NCBI RefSeq assembly: GCF_036345915.1
Contig: NZ_CP107785.1
Span: forward strand, 1,984,001 to 2,048,000
From: Nocardia sp. NBC_00565
GTDB taxonomy: Bacteria > Actinomycetota > Actinomycetes > Mycobacteriales > Mycobacteriaceae
Length of the DNA stretch: 64,000 nt
Direction: 5' to 3'
The position numbers and the translations under genes were made by a program. Below are positions 56,104-64,000 of this stretch, piece by piece; within the stretch, counting starts at the first letter, position 1, and every line of letters starts with the position of its first letter. The notes beneath the pieces are model-generated. The model made no database searches, was not told where the DNA came from, and was given only the letters and a program-made list of their open reading frames with translations.

Positions 56104-57848
56104 TCGAGCGCGTACGGAGGATCGCCGATGCCGACGACGCGGAGGTTGCCCCACGGGTCGCGCTCCTGGAGTCGGCCCGCGGTGGGCTCCCTGCCGGGCA
56201 GGGTCAGGAATACCTCGGCCCGCCCCGGATCGGGCAGTTCGCCGCCGTCAGCCGGTGCGAGGCGTCCGTACCAGTGGTAGAGGCCGTCGATCGGATCCGG
56301 ATGTCCGCTGAGGGTGACTTCGACCGGAACCTCCGCGCCCGGTGCATCGAGTAATGTCGGGCCTGAATACTGGTGTGCCGGTTCACGATCCGCAGGCACG
56401 GTCAGGTCGTAGTGCCCTGGATCAGGTCTGCGCATTCTCCGCCAGTAGGAGACGCTGGAGCCGGGCCATGCGGCGCGGTTGACCTCGTGCTCGTCCAGGT
56501 ACCAGCTCTGGCAGCCACCCGAATTCCACACGGTACCAGCCAATTTCGCCTGCATGCGACGGTTGAACTCGTGCTGCGGCGCGGCCCGGACTTCGATGCG
56601 GCTGCTCGAGGTCTTGCCCAGCAACTCCAGGCATCGGCGGATATACCGGGCCTGCGCCTCGATCATGAAGACGATGGATTGGTTTCCCCCACCGGAATTC
56701 GGGCCCATGATGAGGAACAGATTCGGGAACCCGTGCACCGCGACACCGAGAAAGCCTGCCATTCCAGCGCGCCAGGCATTTTGCAGCGTGCGCCCATTCG
56801 CGCCGACGATGTGCTGGTCGGCGAACCGATCGGAGATCTTGAATCCGGTGCCGTACACGATGGCGTCGAATTCCTGCTCGATGCCATCGGCGGTGACGAT
56901 CCCGGTCTCGGTGAGCGAGGTGATCGGCGAGGTGACCAGTGTGACGTCATCGCGTTGCAGTGCCGGATAGTAGTTGTTGGACACCAGAATTCGCTTGCAC
57001 CCGAGCCGGTAGCCGGGCGTGCGGCTGCGGCGCAACTCCGGGTCGGTCACCTGCCGACGCAGATGCGCGCGAGCGAGGACTTCCACGCGCCGCATGAGCT
57101 CGGGATTCATGAACGCCGGGATCAACGACTCGTAGCCCCAGTAGATCGCCCAGCGGTAGAGCCGTTGCGATCCCGGCAGATACCGGAACATCCGATGCTC
57201 CACCGATGACAGCGGCCGATCCGGCTTCGGCACGATCCAGTGTGGTGTTCGCTGGAACACCGTCACGTGCTCGGCCTGCGTTGCGATCTGCGGTACGAAT
57301 TGCACTGCGCTGGCCCCGGTTCCGATGACGGCGATCCGCTTGCCGGTGATATCGAAATCGTGATCCCACTGCGCGGAGTGAAAACTGCGCCCCCGGAACG
57401 TCTCCCGGCCAGGGAAGTCCGGCACGCTCGGTTCGTGTAGCGGCCCCGGCGCCAGCACCACCGCACGCGGCCGGAAGTACCGCCCGTCCGCGGTGCGCAC
57501 CTGCCAGCGGTCGGTCTCGTCATCGAAATCGAGCGCGACGACGTCGGCACGCAGCCGAATATGCCTGCGGATATCGAATTTATCCACCGTGCGGCGTAGA
57601 TAGTCCAGTATCTCGGGCTGCCGGGCGAACATCCGGGTCCACCGCTGATTCGGTTCGAACGAATAGGAGTGCATCAGCGACATGACATCGCAACCGCACC
57701 CGGGATAGGTGTTCTCCCGCCAGGTTCCGCCGATCTCATCGGCCTTCTCCAGCACGACGAAGTCGTCGAAACCGGCCTTGCGCAGTTCGATCGCCATGCC
57801 GATACCACCGAAACCGGCTCCGACGATGAGGATTTCGGGTTCGGTCAT
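56076..57848 (-). CDS. Baeyer-Villiger-type flavin monooxygenase with C-terminal DUF4873
   Basis: 590 residues from the ATG at 57848. The FAD motif VGAGFGGIG (9-17), the Baeyer-Villiger fingerprint FRGRSFHSAQWD (151-162) and the NADPH motif VIGTGASAVQ (~174-183) are intact. The C-terminal ~100 residues (from YSGPTLLDAPGAEVPVEVTL to WGNLRVVGIGDPP) look like DUF4873, often fused to such enzymes. The final ten residues (LDTIRSTSLS) are encoded antisense to the hydrolase fragment, so the original stop was lost at the deletion junction. Its start overlaps the stop of the diiron oxygenase gene. It should oxidise ketones to esters, or a similar substrate; which one is unknown. Confidence 0.88.
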   Translation of the reverse strand: MTEPEILIVGAGFGGIGMAIELRKAGFDDFVVLEKADEIGGTWRENTYPGCGCDVMSLMHSYSFEPNQRWTRMFARQPEILDYLRRTVDKFDIRRHIRLRADVVALDFDDETDRWQVRTADGRYFRPRAVVLAPGPLHEPSVPDFPGRETFRGRSFHSAQWDHDFDITGKRIAVIGTGASAVQFVPQIATQAEHVTVFQRTPHWIVPKPDRPLSSVEHRMFRYLPGSQRLYRWAIYWGYESLIPAFMNPELMRRVEVLARAHLRRQVTDPELRRSRTPGYRLGCKRILVSNNYYPALQRDDVTLVTSPITSLTETGIVTADGIEQEFDAIVYGTGFKISDRFADQHIVGANGRTLQNAWRAGMAGFLGVAVHGFPNLFLIMGPNSGGGNQSIVFMIEAQARYIRRCLELLGKTSSSRIEVRAAPQHEFNRRMQAKLAGTVWNSGGCQSWYLDEHEVNRAAWPGSSVSYWRRMRRPDPGHYDLTVPADREPAHQYSGPTLLDAPGAEVPVEVTLSGHPDPIDGLYHWYGRLAPADGGELPDPGRAEVFLTLPGREPTAGRLQERDPWGNLRVVGIGDPPYALDTIRSTSLS

Positions 57849-58743
57849 GCGTACAGCCCCCGCCAGCGCCAGATGCGCTTGCCCACCGGACCGATCAACC
57901 CCTGCTTGTCCAAGAACGCGCCGAGATTCGCGGCACCGGTGCCGAGCGCCTTCTTGGCGTACGGATTGCCGGTCGCGATCTGCCGGGCCGCGCGCCCGTC
58001 CAACCCGGCGCGGTCGTACATGTGCCGATTGGTCATGAGGTACACGAACAGCGGCGTGGCCACCGCGACACACAAACGGGTGTAGGCCAATTCGGCCTGC
58101 GACATGGTGGCCACCCGCCGGGCGAGCGCATCGCGCGCGAACCCGATATGCCGTGCCTCCTCGGTCACGTGGATGCGCATCGCCCGAGATACCAAGGGCT
58201 GCAACTCCGGATCGTCGAGGGTGCGCCGCTGCAACGCGTCGAAGATCTCCTCACCGACCAGCGCGCCCACCCAGGTCATCGACCCGCGCAGGAACAGTGG
58301 CAGCGCGCCGATGGCCAGCCGGCCGGGCAGCCGGGGCCCGTACGGACGCGCCTCGATCCGATCGATGAGTTTGCCGAACATCATCATGTGCCGGCACTCA
58401 TCGCCCATTTCGGTGAGCGTGTAGTGCGAATGCCGGGTGGTCGGGTCATCGCGCAGCAGCTCGCGCAGTAGCAGCCGGTTGAGCAGGTTCTCGAACCAGA
58501 TGCCACCGAGAGCACGTTCGCCAGCTCCTGGCGGGACAGTTCCCGACGCTGCTGCGGGCTCATGGATTCCCACAGCGCGGTGCCGTACAGCGAGATCACT
58601 TCGGGCGGCAGGAACAGTTTGTCCGGATCCAGCGGCGCGTCCCAGTCCAAATCGACGGCAGGCTCGTAGGACTTCTGCACCGAACCGGTCAGCAGGCGCT
58701 GCGCGAAGGATTCCTGCGGGATGGCCGCGGCCTCGTTGCCCAT
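57845..58743 (-). pseudogene. AurF-like diiron oxygenase, single-base frameshift
   Basis: The ATG at 58743 opens a frame that reads FAQRLLTGSVQKSYEPAVDL to RRELSRQELANVLSV; near 58502-58507 the frame changes, and the rest (GIWFENLLNRLLLRELLRDD... to the stop at 57845) is open. Restoring one G (GTGGC to GTGGGC) gives the continuous NVLSVGIWFENLL. The diiron ligands are present as two ExxH motifs: ECRH in MGDECRHMMMF and EARH in VTEEARHIGFA. It is either a real frameshift or a sequencing error. Relatives are N-oxygenases or hydroxylases. It is co-oriented with the monooxygenase, overlapping it by four bases. Confidence 0.82.
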
Positions 58744-58796
58744 GTCAGCTCCAACTCTCGAATATCCGATACAAGCTGTTACACTCAGATTAGTGA

Positions 58797-59228
58797 GACA
58801 CGCTGCGCGATGCCGTGCACGGTGCGGTCGGTACCTACGTCGGCTGGGTGGAACGGCATCCGAATCTGCACCGATTCCTGGGTGAGGCCGCACCGCAAGG
58901 GGATTCGTCGCAGGCGCTCACCGGCGCGCGTAACCGCATCGGCGGCAGGCTGGCCGATCTCTTCGCGGTCTCATTGGCGCGCTTCGGTATCGACCCGAAC
59001 CGGGCCCGCCCGATGGCCTTCGGCATCATCGGCTTCGTCGACGGCTTCGTGAACAACTGGCGCGCCGACGCCGCGACCACGCTGACCTCCGATCAGGTCG
59101 AGGGGATTCTCACCGAATCCGTCCTGGCCCTGTTCGAAGGCAACGCGCGCAGCCTCGGAGTTCCATTGGCGCGCGACACGATCGTGGCCGATCTGCTGAA
59201 CCGCGCCGAACCCGTGCGGTCGCCCTAG
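58797..59228 (+). pseudogene. TetR regulator lacking its DNA-binding domain
   Basis: The frame opens after a stop at 58794-58796 and reads as the C-terminal ligand/dimer domain of a TetR protein (TLRDAVHGAVGTYVGWVERH, GIIGFVDGFVNNWRADAATT) to 59228. The first ~70 residues with the helix-turn-helix are missing. A GTG at 58793 in another frame may be the original start, cut off by a deletion. A GTG at 58815 could start a 137-residue product without DNA-binding ability. It is divergent from the diiron oxygenase/monooxygenase pair and was probably its repressor. Confidence 0.75.
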
Positions 59229-59770
59229 CGATCATTGGGTGCATCTCGCTGATGGAATTCCATTGCGAGAGCGAGTAATTCGGCCATGTGGTCACCATCG
59301 GTGCGGGACAGTCGCACCGCTTCGTCGGGCGCGAAGGTGCGGACCTCGAGAATATTCTCGCCATCGTCGGGATTGGTCGGCTCGGAATCGAGCACCACAT
59401 CCGCCGTACACCACAGCCACGCTTTGTGCGGGTGCGGCTGCCACGGATAGTAGGGCTCGGCGTGATCGGTGGTCGTGTGATGCGCGCCGATCGGGCGTAC
59501 CGGTCCGACCGGGCGGGCACCGGCCTCCTCCCGAAGTTCGCGGCGTACACAGTCATCGATCGTTTCGCCCGCTTCTCGAGTGCCACCGGGCACGATCCAG
59601 ATATCGCGATCATCGCGGCACAGCACGATCTGCCCACCGACGAAGCAGATGACGTGGATATTGCTGACGAGTTCGTCGGGCGGCAGCTCGGTGGAAAACC
59701 GGACATCCAGACCGCCCCATTCCCAGCGGGTCGGCGTGTGCAGCAACGGGTATCGTTCGGCGAGCGTCAC
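59225..59770 (-). CDS. Nudix hydrolase
   Basis: 181 residues from a GTG at 59770 (VTLAERYPLLHTPTRWEWGG). The Nudix box GGTREAGETIDDCVRRELRE followed by EAGA is complete. The N-terminal extension and LCRDDRDIWIVPGGT place it in the mutT-like pyrophosphohydrolase group; the substrate is not predictable. It overlaps the TetR remnant by four bases tail to tail. Upstream in-frame codons to 60034 are antisense-like and rejected. Confidence 0.88.
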   Translation of the reverse strand: MTLAERYPLLHTPTRWEWGGLDVRFSTELPPDELVSNIHVICFVGGQIVLCRDDRDIWIVPGGTREAGETIDDCVRRELREEAGARPVGPVRPIGAHHTTTDHAEPYYPWQPHPHKAWLWCTADVVLDSEPTNPDDGENILEVRTFAPDEAVRLSRTDGDHMAELLALAMEFHQRDAPNDR

Positions 59771-59789
59771 ACCGGCGACGCTAGTGCAC

Positions 59790-60530
59790 TCACTCGGTCC
59801 CGGACTTGCCGATCTGGAAGTGGATATGGTCGATATGCGCCGCGCGTCCGGTCGGCTGTGCGTCCGGATGATCCGGATGCATGATGAAACTCGGCGCACC
59901 GATGCTGGAGATGGCGCTGGTGGGATCGGGACTGTCGGAGCCGTCCTGCCATTCGCTCGCGCCGAAATCGTAGACACTGCGGAAGAAGTCGGCGACGAAC
60001 AGGTCGCCGTCGGGATCGCCGAGCGGACTCGCATCGGGTTCGTCGAGTCGATAACACACGCGCGAGCCGGTGCCGCGCGGCCAGGTGCCGCCGGGTGTCA
60101 CCGCGGTCTCCACGATGCTCCAGTGCGCCGCCACGGTGATCTTGCGCGATACATCGCCGACCGGCATGGTGACCCCGGCGAAATCCACCGCGCGACCCTG
60201 GCCGTGGCAGTCGACGCGCGGGGAGCCGTCGGAATGCGTTCCGCCCCCGTCTATTCCGATCGTGAACATATCCGTGACGCCGAAATTGGCGGCCAGGAAA
60301 CGGCAGAATCGCCACAGCGCCAATGCATTTCGCGGGTCGAGGTGTTTCGGTGCCGCTGGCATATCGCCATCGTGGACGATCACCCCGGCGATATTGCCCG
60401 GTTGGCGTTTTCCGGAGTGCGGGTCGAATCCCGCGAATCCGATCATGGCCGGAGACGCTGGCCCATCGAAGAGAATCAGATCCTCGTTCGCGAGACGTTC
60501 GAGTTCGGCGAACGCGTGGTCCTTACTCAT
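59790..60530 (-). CDS. M15-like zinc peptidase-fold protein (tentative)
   Basis: 246 residues from the ATG at 60530. Two clusters resemble the zinc site of D-Ala-D-Ala carboxypeptidase/hedgehog-type M15 peptidases: HSDGS...DCHGQGRAVDF (His99, His109, Asp116) and the C-terminal HIDHIHF (His232-His237). No signal peptide is seen, so it may act in the cytoplasm or be exported by another route. The N-terminal ~90 residues do not match a known domain. Confidence in the fold is moderate and in the function low. It is 19 bp upstream of the Nudix gene on the same strand. Confidence 0.6.
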   Translation of the reverse strand: MSKDHAFAELERLANEDLILFDGPASPAMIGFAGFDPHSGKRQPGNIAGVIVHDGDMPAAPKHLDPRNALALWRFCRFLAANFGVTDMFTIGIDGGGTHSDGSPRVDCHGQGRAVDFAGVTMPVGDVSRKITVAAHWSIVETAVTPGGTWPRGTGSRVCYRLDEPDASPLGDPDGDLFVADFFRSVYDFGASEWQDGSDSPDPTSAISSIGAPSFIMHPDHPDAQPTGRAAHIDHIHFQIGKSGTE

Positions 60531-60742
60531 GGCTCGGGCCGGTTCCGACACGACGCACCTCCGGTGCAACTGAAAACGATACGTCGACGCAGTTCGGTGA
60601 CGCTGCGTAAGAATCCGGCACCCGAGCGAAAAGAACACGAGTAGTTCGGTACTCGTGTTCTCTTCGTCCCGCCCGTCGCTGAACTCGACGGCCTGTGCAC
60701 CTGTTTCGGGCGGCTGAACTGCGGCGATGTGCTCGAGCGTGG

Positions 60743-61984
60743 CTAAGCGGCGGTGTTGGTCCGCGGTTCGCGGGCCAACGTGCGGTAGCTGAGATTCCAC
60801 AACCACTCCACCGGACCGCGTTCGAACCGGCGCAGCCACAGATGCGCCGCCGTAACGATGATCAGCGCGACCAGCAGGTAGACGCCGATCGTGAACGGCA
60901 CGCGTGCCGCAGGCGAGACCCGGGCGGCAAGCCCGAAACCCCACCCGTAGCACAGGACCGATGCGACAAGATTCTGCAGGATGTAGCAGCTCAGCGCGGT
61001 GCGGCCGACCTCGGTGAGTCGTCCGCCGACGAATCCGACCCGTGGGCGGCGCAGGTAGAACTCCGCGACCAGCGCGAGAATGCCGAAGGCGACGAACGGT
61101 GCGGTGCCGTATCGGGTGAGCAATACCAGGTCGCCGCCGCCGAGCACACCGACCGCCAGATCGATGGGCGCGGCGATCGCGAATCCGAGGATCATCAGCC
61201 GCTGGCGAATGCGCGCGCCCTCCGGGCCGAACACGCCGGCCCGGAACAGCTGCGCACCGGCCAGGAACAGCGCGATCGACATCGGGAAGACGAAGATCGG
61301 CTCGAAACGGAACGTGCCCGCATCCCGCAGACGGAACAGCGCCAGATCCCAGAATGATCCGCCGGCATAGGGATTCGGATCCAGCGTTCGGGGTGTCGTC
61401 GAATTCTGTTGGCCCGCAAGGGCGATGGCGGTCCCGATGAGCGTCAGCATCGCGATGTGGAATCCCGCCGCGATCATCAGCCAACGACGTTGCGCGCGTG
61501 CACTTGTCGCGAGGATGTAGGCCACGACCAGCCCGGTCATCGCGTAGCCCATCAGTACGTCGAACTCGGCGACGAATACGAAGTTCAGCACGCCGTCCAG
61601 GAACAGCAGTCCGGCCCGCCACGGATAGCTCCCCGGCCAGCGTCGACCGCCGCGCACCGCCGAACCCTGCTGGATGGCGAGGCCGATGCCGAACATGATG
61701 GTGAGCAGCCCGAGGAATTTGCCCTGCGCCAGCTGCTGCAATATCGGCTCGGCCCACAGCCGGCCGGTCGCGGAGCCGCGGAGCTCGTCGAGATAGCCGA
61801 CCAGGCCCTCGGCGTTGGTGAGGATCCAGACATTGGTGCCGAGCGTGCCGAGGATCGCGATTCCGCGCAGCACGTCCAACGCGACCAGCCGCGTGCGGAC
61901 AGCGCTCTTCGACGCGACGGACTCGTCCGGTTTGCGGTGCCGCGCCGCGATGTCGGATCGGGAATCGGCGATCGAATCGGTCAT
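60743..61984 (-). CDS. DUF418-domain membrane protein
   Basis: 413 residues from the ATG at 61984. About nine or ten membrane helices are present, with the family features RLVALDVLRGIAILGTLGTN at the start, KFLGLLTIMFGIGLAIQQGS, and near the end RTALSCYILQNLVASVLCYG and FERGPVEWLWNLSYRT (conserved Gly-Pro-x-Glu-x-Leu-Trp). The family is sometimes linked to acyl transfer or lipid transport but has no settled function. The longer frame to 63643 is antisense to dop and is rejected. Confidence 0.9.
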   Translation of the reverse strand: MTDSIADSRSDIAARHRKPDESVASKSAVRTRLVALDVLRGIAILGTLGTNVWILTNAEGLVGYLDELRGSATGRLWAEPILQQLAQGKFLGLLTIMFGIGLAIQQGSAVRGGRRWPGSYPWRAGLLFLDGVLNFVFVAEFDVLMGYAMTGLVVAYILATSARAQRRWLMIAAGFHIAMLTLIGTAIALAGQQNSTTPRTLDPNPYAGGSFWDLALFRLRDAGTFRFEPIFVFPMSIALFLAGAQLFRAGVFGPEGARIRQRLMILGFAIAAPIDLAVGVLGGGDLVLLTRYGTAPFVAFGILALVAEFYLRRPRVGFVGGRLTEVGRTALSCYILQNLVASVLCYGWGFGLAARVSPAARVPFTIGVYLLVALIIVTAAHLWLRRFERGPVEWLWNLSYRTLAREPRTNTAA

Positions 61985-62113
61985 GCTCCGAATATCCCGG
62001 CCACCCCGGCCTGCACGTATCCTTCGGAAGTACCACCCTGGGTATGACATTGAGGTCCATCGAGATCGCCGGTCGCGCCAGGCCGCACGCGCGCGTCGCC
62101 TAGGCTCGACGGT

Positions 62114-63613
62114 ATGCAGCGCATCATCGGCATCGAGGTCGAATACGGCATCTCCACTCCCACCGAGCCGTCCGCCAACCCGATCCTCACCTCTACCCAA
62201 GCGGTTCTCGCCTACGCGGCCGCGGAGGGTGTGCCGCGCGCCAAGCGAACGCGCTGGGACTATGAGGTGGAATCGCCGCTGCGTGATGCGCGCGGTTTCG
62301 ACCTGAGCCGGATGAACGGTCCGGCCCCGGTGATCGACGCCGACGAGGTCGGCGCCGCCAATATGATCCTGACCAATGGCGCCCGGCTCTACGTCGACCA
62401 CGCCCACCCGGAGTACTCCGCGCCCGAGGTCACCGACCCCATCGACGCGGTCATCTGGGACAAAGCGGGCGAGCGGGTGATGGAGGCGGCGGCCCGGCAC
62501 GCCTCGAGTGTGCCCGGCGCCCCGCGGCTGCAGCTGTACAAGAACAATGTCGATGGCAAGGGCGCCTCCTACGGCACCCACGAGAACTACCTGATGAGCC
62601 GCGATACCCCGTTCAACCAGATCATCGTCGGGCTCACCCCGTTCTTCGTCTCGCGCCAGGTGATCTGCGGTTCCGGCCGGGTCGGCATCGGCCAGTCCGG
62701 TGACCACGCCGGGTTCCAGCTGTCCCAGCGCGCGGACTACATCGAGGTCGAGGTCGGCCTGGAGACCACGCTCAAGCGCGGCATCATCAACACCCGCGAC
62801 GAACCGCACGCCGACGCCGACAAGTACCGCAGGCTGCACGTCATCATCGGCGACGCCAACCTCGCCGAGATGTCCACCTACCTGAAGGTCGGCACCACCG
62901 CGCTGGTGCTGGACCTGATCGAGGCCGGGGAGGATCTGTCGGATCTGCAACTGGCCCGTCCGGTCACCGCCGTGCACCAGATCAGCCACGATCCGACCCT
63001 GCGCGCGACGGTGGCGCTCACCGACGGCCGCGAACTCACCGGTCTGGCGCTGCAGCGCATCTACCTGGACCGGGTGGAGAAGTTCGTGGCCCGTAGCGGC
63101 AGCGACGACGCCCGCGTCAAGGACATCCTGGAGAACTGGGCCATGGTGCTGGATCTGCTGGAGCGCGATCCGCTGGAGTGCGCCAACCTGCTCGACTGGC
63201 CCGCCAAGCTGCGCCTGCTCGAGGGTATGCGCCAGCGTGAGGGCCTGAGCTGGGCCGCGCCCAAGCTGCACCTGATGGACCTGCAGTACTCCGATGTGCG
63301 CCTGGACAAGGGCCTGTACAACCGCCTGGTCGCCCGCGGTTCGATGAAGCGCCTCATCAACGAGCAGCAGGTGCTCGACGCGATGACCAAGCCGCCAACC
63401 GACACCCGCGCCTACTTCCGTGGCGAATGTCTGCGTCGTTTCGGTGCCGATATCGCGGCGGCCAGCTGGGATTCTGTGATCTTCGACCTTGGTGGCGATT
63501 CCCTGGTGCGCATCCCGACCCTGGAACCCCGCCGCGGGACGAAGGCGCACGTCGGCAAACTGCTCGACGGTGTGAATACTGCCGCTGAACTGGTCGAACA
63601 GCTGACCACCTAG
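62114..63613 (+). CDS. dop: Depupylase/Pup deamidase Dop
   Basis: 499 residues from the ATG at 62114 ([14 protein letters not shown]). It deamidates the C-terminal Gln of Pup and removes Pup from substrates. It is a glutamine-synthetase-like carboxylate-amine ligase fold, with the Mg/ATP site in IEVEYG (Glu8 and Glu10), the Dop-loop region (~40-85) distinguishing it from Paf[15 protein letters not shown] and THENYLMSR. The length agrees with Dop. pup starts 317 bp downstream, and mpa is about 34 kb away. Confidence 0.96.
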   Translation: MQRIIGIEVEYGISTPTEPSANPILTSTQAVLAYAAAEGVPRAKRTRWDYEVESPLRDARGFDLSRMNGPAPVIDADEVGAANMILTNGARLYVDHAHPEYSAPEVTDPIDAVIWDKAGERVMEAAARHASSVPGAPRLQLYKNNVDGKGASYGTHENYLMSRDTPFNQIIVGLTPFFVSRQVICGSGRVGIGQSGDHAGFQLSQRADYIEVEVGLETTLKRGIINTRDEPHADADKYRRLHVIIGDANLAEMSTYLKVGTTALVLDLIEAGEDLSDLQLARPVTAVHQISHDPTLRATVALTDGRELTGLALQRIYLDRVEKFVARSGSDDARVKDILENWAMVLDLLERDPLECANLLDWPAKLRLLEGMRQREGLSWAAPKLHLMDLQYSDVRLDKGLYNRLVARGSMKRLINEQQVLDAMTKPPTDTRAYFRGECLRRFGADIAAASWDSVIFDLGGDSLVRIPTLEPRRGTKAHVGKLLDGVNTAAELVEQLTT

Positions 63614-63929
63614 CCCAGATGAGTGAATAAGCCCAGGTCGCAACGATTATCGTGGAAGTAACCACGTCGGAGCGACCCGTACGAGCAACCCGTTCGCGGC
63701 CTGTCCAGCGTCCGAGTCGTCGAAGCGCATGCGACGCAGTCGCGAGCCTCGACGACTCGGACGCGAGACCAAGGGGGCCGCGAACACGCCGCGGCCACAC
63801 GGCCGATAACAGAGCACGTTGTCGGGATGGCTGGGTAGTGTTTAGGTACGGGCACGGACATTGCTCATGATCAGGGTCGTGCTCAGAATGGAGCCCTGGT
63901 CGTGATGAGGACAGAGGAGGTCGGCTGCC
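63614..63929. other. Dop-Pup intergenic region with a branched inverted repeat
   Basis: 316 bp without a supported gene. It contains the inverted repeat at 63708-63764. The right end carries GAGGAGG, the pup ribosome binding site. Any pup promoter would lie between ~63770 and 63910, but no clear -10/-35 pair was identified. Confidence 0.6.
63708..63764. repeat. 16-bp inverted repeat with internal hairpin
   Basis: Arms 63708-63723 and 63749-63764 are perfect reverse complements. The 25-base loop contains a further hairpin GCGAC-GCA-GTCGC (63731-63743). It could terminate dop transcription, attenuate pup or act as a protein-binding site. No T-run follows. Confidence 0.65.
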
Positions 63930-64000
63930 ATGGCACAAGAGCAGACCAAACGCGCCGGGGGCGGCGACGAGGACGAGGGCCCGGAGGGCGTAGACGCCGC
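63930..64000 (+). CDS. pup: Prokaryotic ubiquitin-like protein Pup (5' part)
   Basis: The ATG at 63930 follows GAGGAGG. The first 23 residues (MAQEQTKRAGGGDEDEGPEG...) are the hydrophilic, disordered N-terminus typical of Pup, which threads into Mpa. The gene runs off the right edge, so the C-terminal GGQ/GGE is not visible. Position after dop supports the assignment. Confidence 0.93.
   Translation, partial: MAQEQTKRAGGGDEDEGPEGVDA

Noticed and set aside
61985..63643. N-terminal extension of the DUF418 frame over dop
   Set aside because: The extension is antisense to dop; the membrane protein begins naturally at the ATG at 61984.

Overview
The window is chromosomal DNA of a high-GC actinobacterium of the order Mycobacteriales, most probably Nocardia or a close relative. 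The evidence is the codon bias, frequent GTG/TTG starts, actinobacterial families (F420-dependent enzymes, MTB12-like lipoprotein, Pup-proteasome genes) and a backbone whose order recalls the Mycobacterium tuberculosis Rv2125-Rv2111c region: PAC2 protein, metH, hisE, hisG, membrane proteins, RecB-like nuclease, trmI, lipoprotein, mpa, then dop and pup. No rRNA, tRNA, CRISPR array or intact insertion sequence was seen.

Layout. 0-0.8 kb: a partial gene, a MazF-like ORF and a frameshifted MarR remnant. 0.76-6 kb: a 1317-aa CHAT-protease/STAND-NTPase/TPR protein with an upstream XRE-TPR regulator, a candidate conflict or cell-suicide module. 6.2-9 kb: a resolvase-like small protein and a large adenylation/carrier/membrane-acyltransferase fusion. 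9.1-13.8 kb: PAC2 protein and MetH. 14.3-20.4 kb: Ser/Thr kinase, HAD hydrolase, then a coupled trio of 2-oxoglutarate oxygenase, methyltransferase and carnitine-acyltransferase-like enzyme that could make an acylated betaine. 20.5-27.8 kb: hisE-hisG, a frameshifted YeiH-type transporter, small membrane proteins, RecB-like nuclease, TrmI, lipoprotein and proteasome ATPase (mpa).

27.8-62 kb lies between mpa and dop, which are near neighbours in many relatives, so about 34 kb appears to have been gained or rearranged here. It begins with a tandem copy of the mpa 3' end. It holds two GT39-type glycosyltransferases (one broken by deletion, the other with its 3' end duplicated), a cyclophilin, a complete-looking pyrimidine/hydantoin catabolic operon with its own ABC importer (33.1-41.8 kb), a WYL regulator/epoxide hydrolase pair, stress and redox genes, a YidC paralogue, and a decaying stretch (52-59.2 kb) with remnants of a condensation-domain protein, an acyl-CoA synthetase, an alpha/beta hydrolase, a diiron oxygenase and a TetR regulator around a Baeyer-Villiger monooxygenase. 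The window ends with dop and the start of pup.

Functionally, the pyrimidine operon forms one pathway: import by an NMT1/THI5-type ABC system, possible reduction by an F420 enzyme, ring opening by hydantoinase, decarbamoylation by a nitrilase-fold amidohydrolase and transamination of the beta-amino acid, under a divergent MocR regulator. Mpa, Dop and Pup form the pupylation-proteasome pathway. Several observations (3'-end duplications, ATGA-coupled micro-ORFs, a micro-ORF ending in a strong hairpin) are listed as findings.
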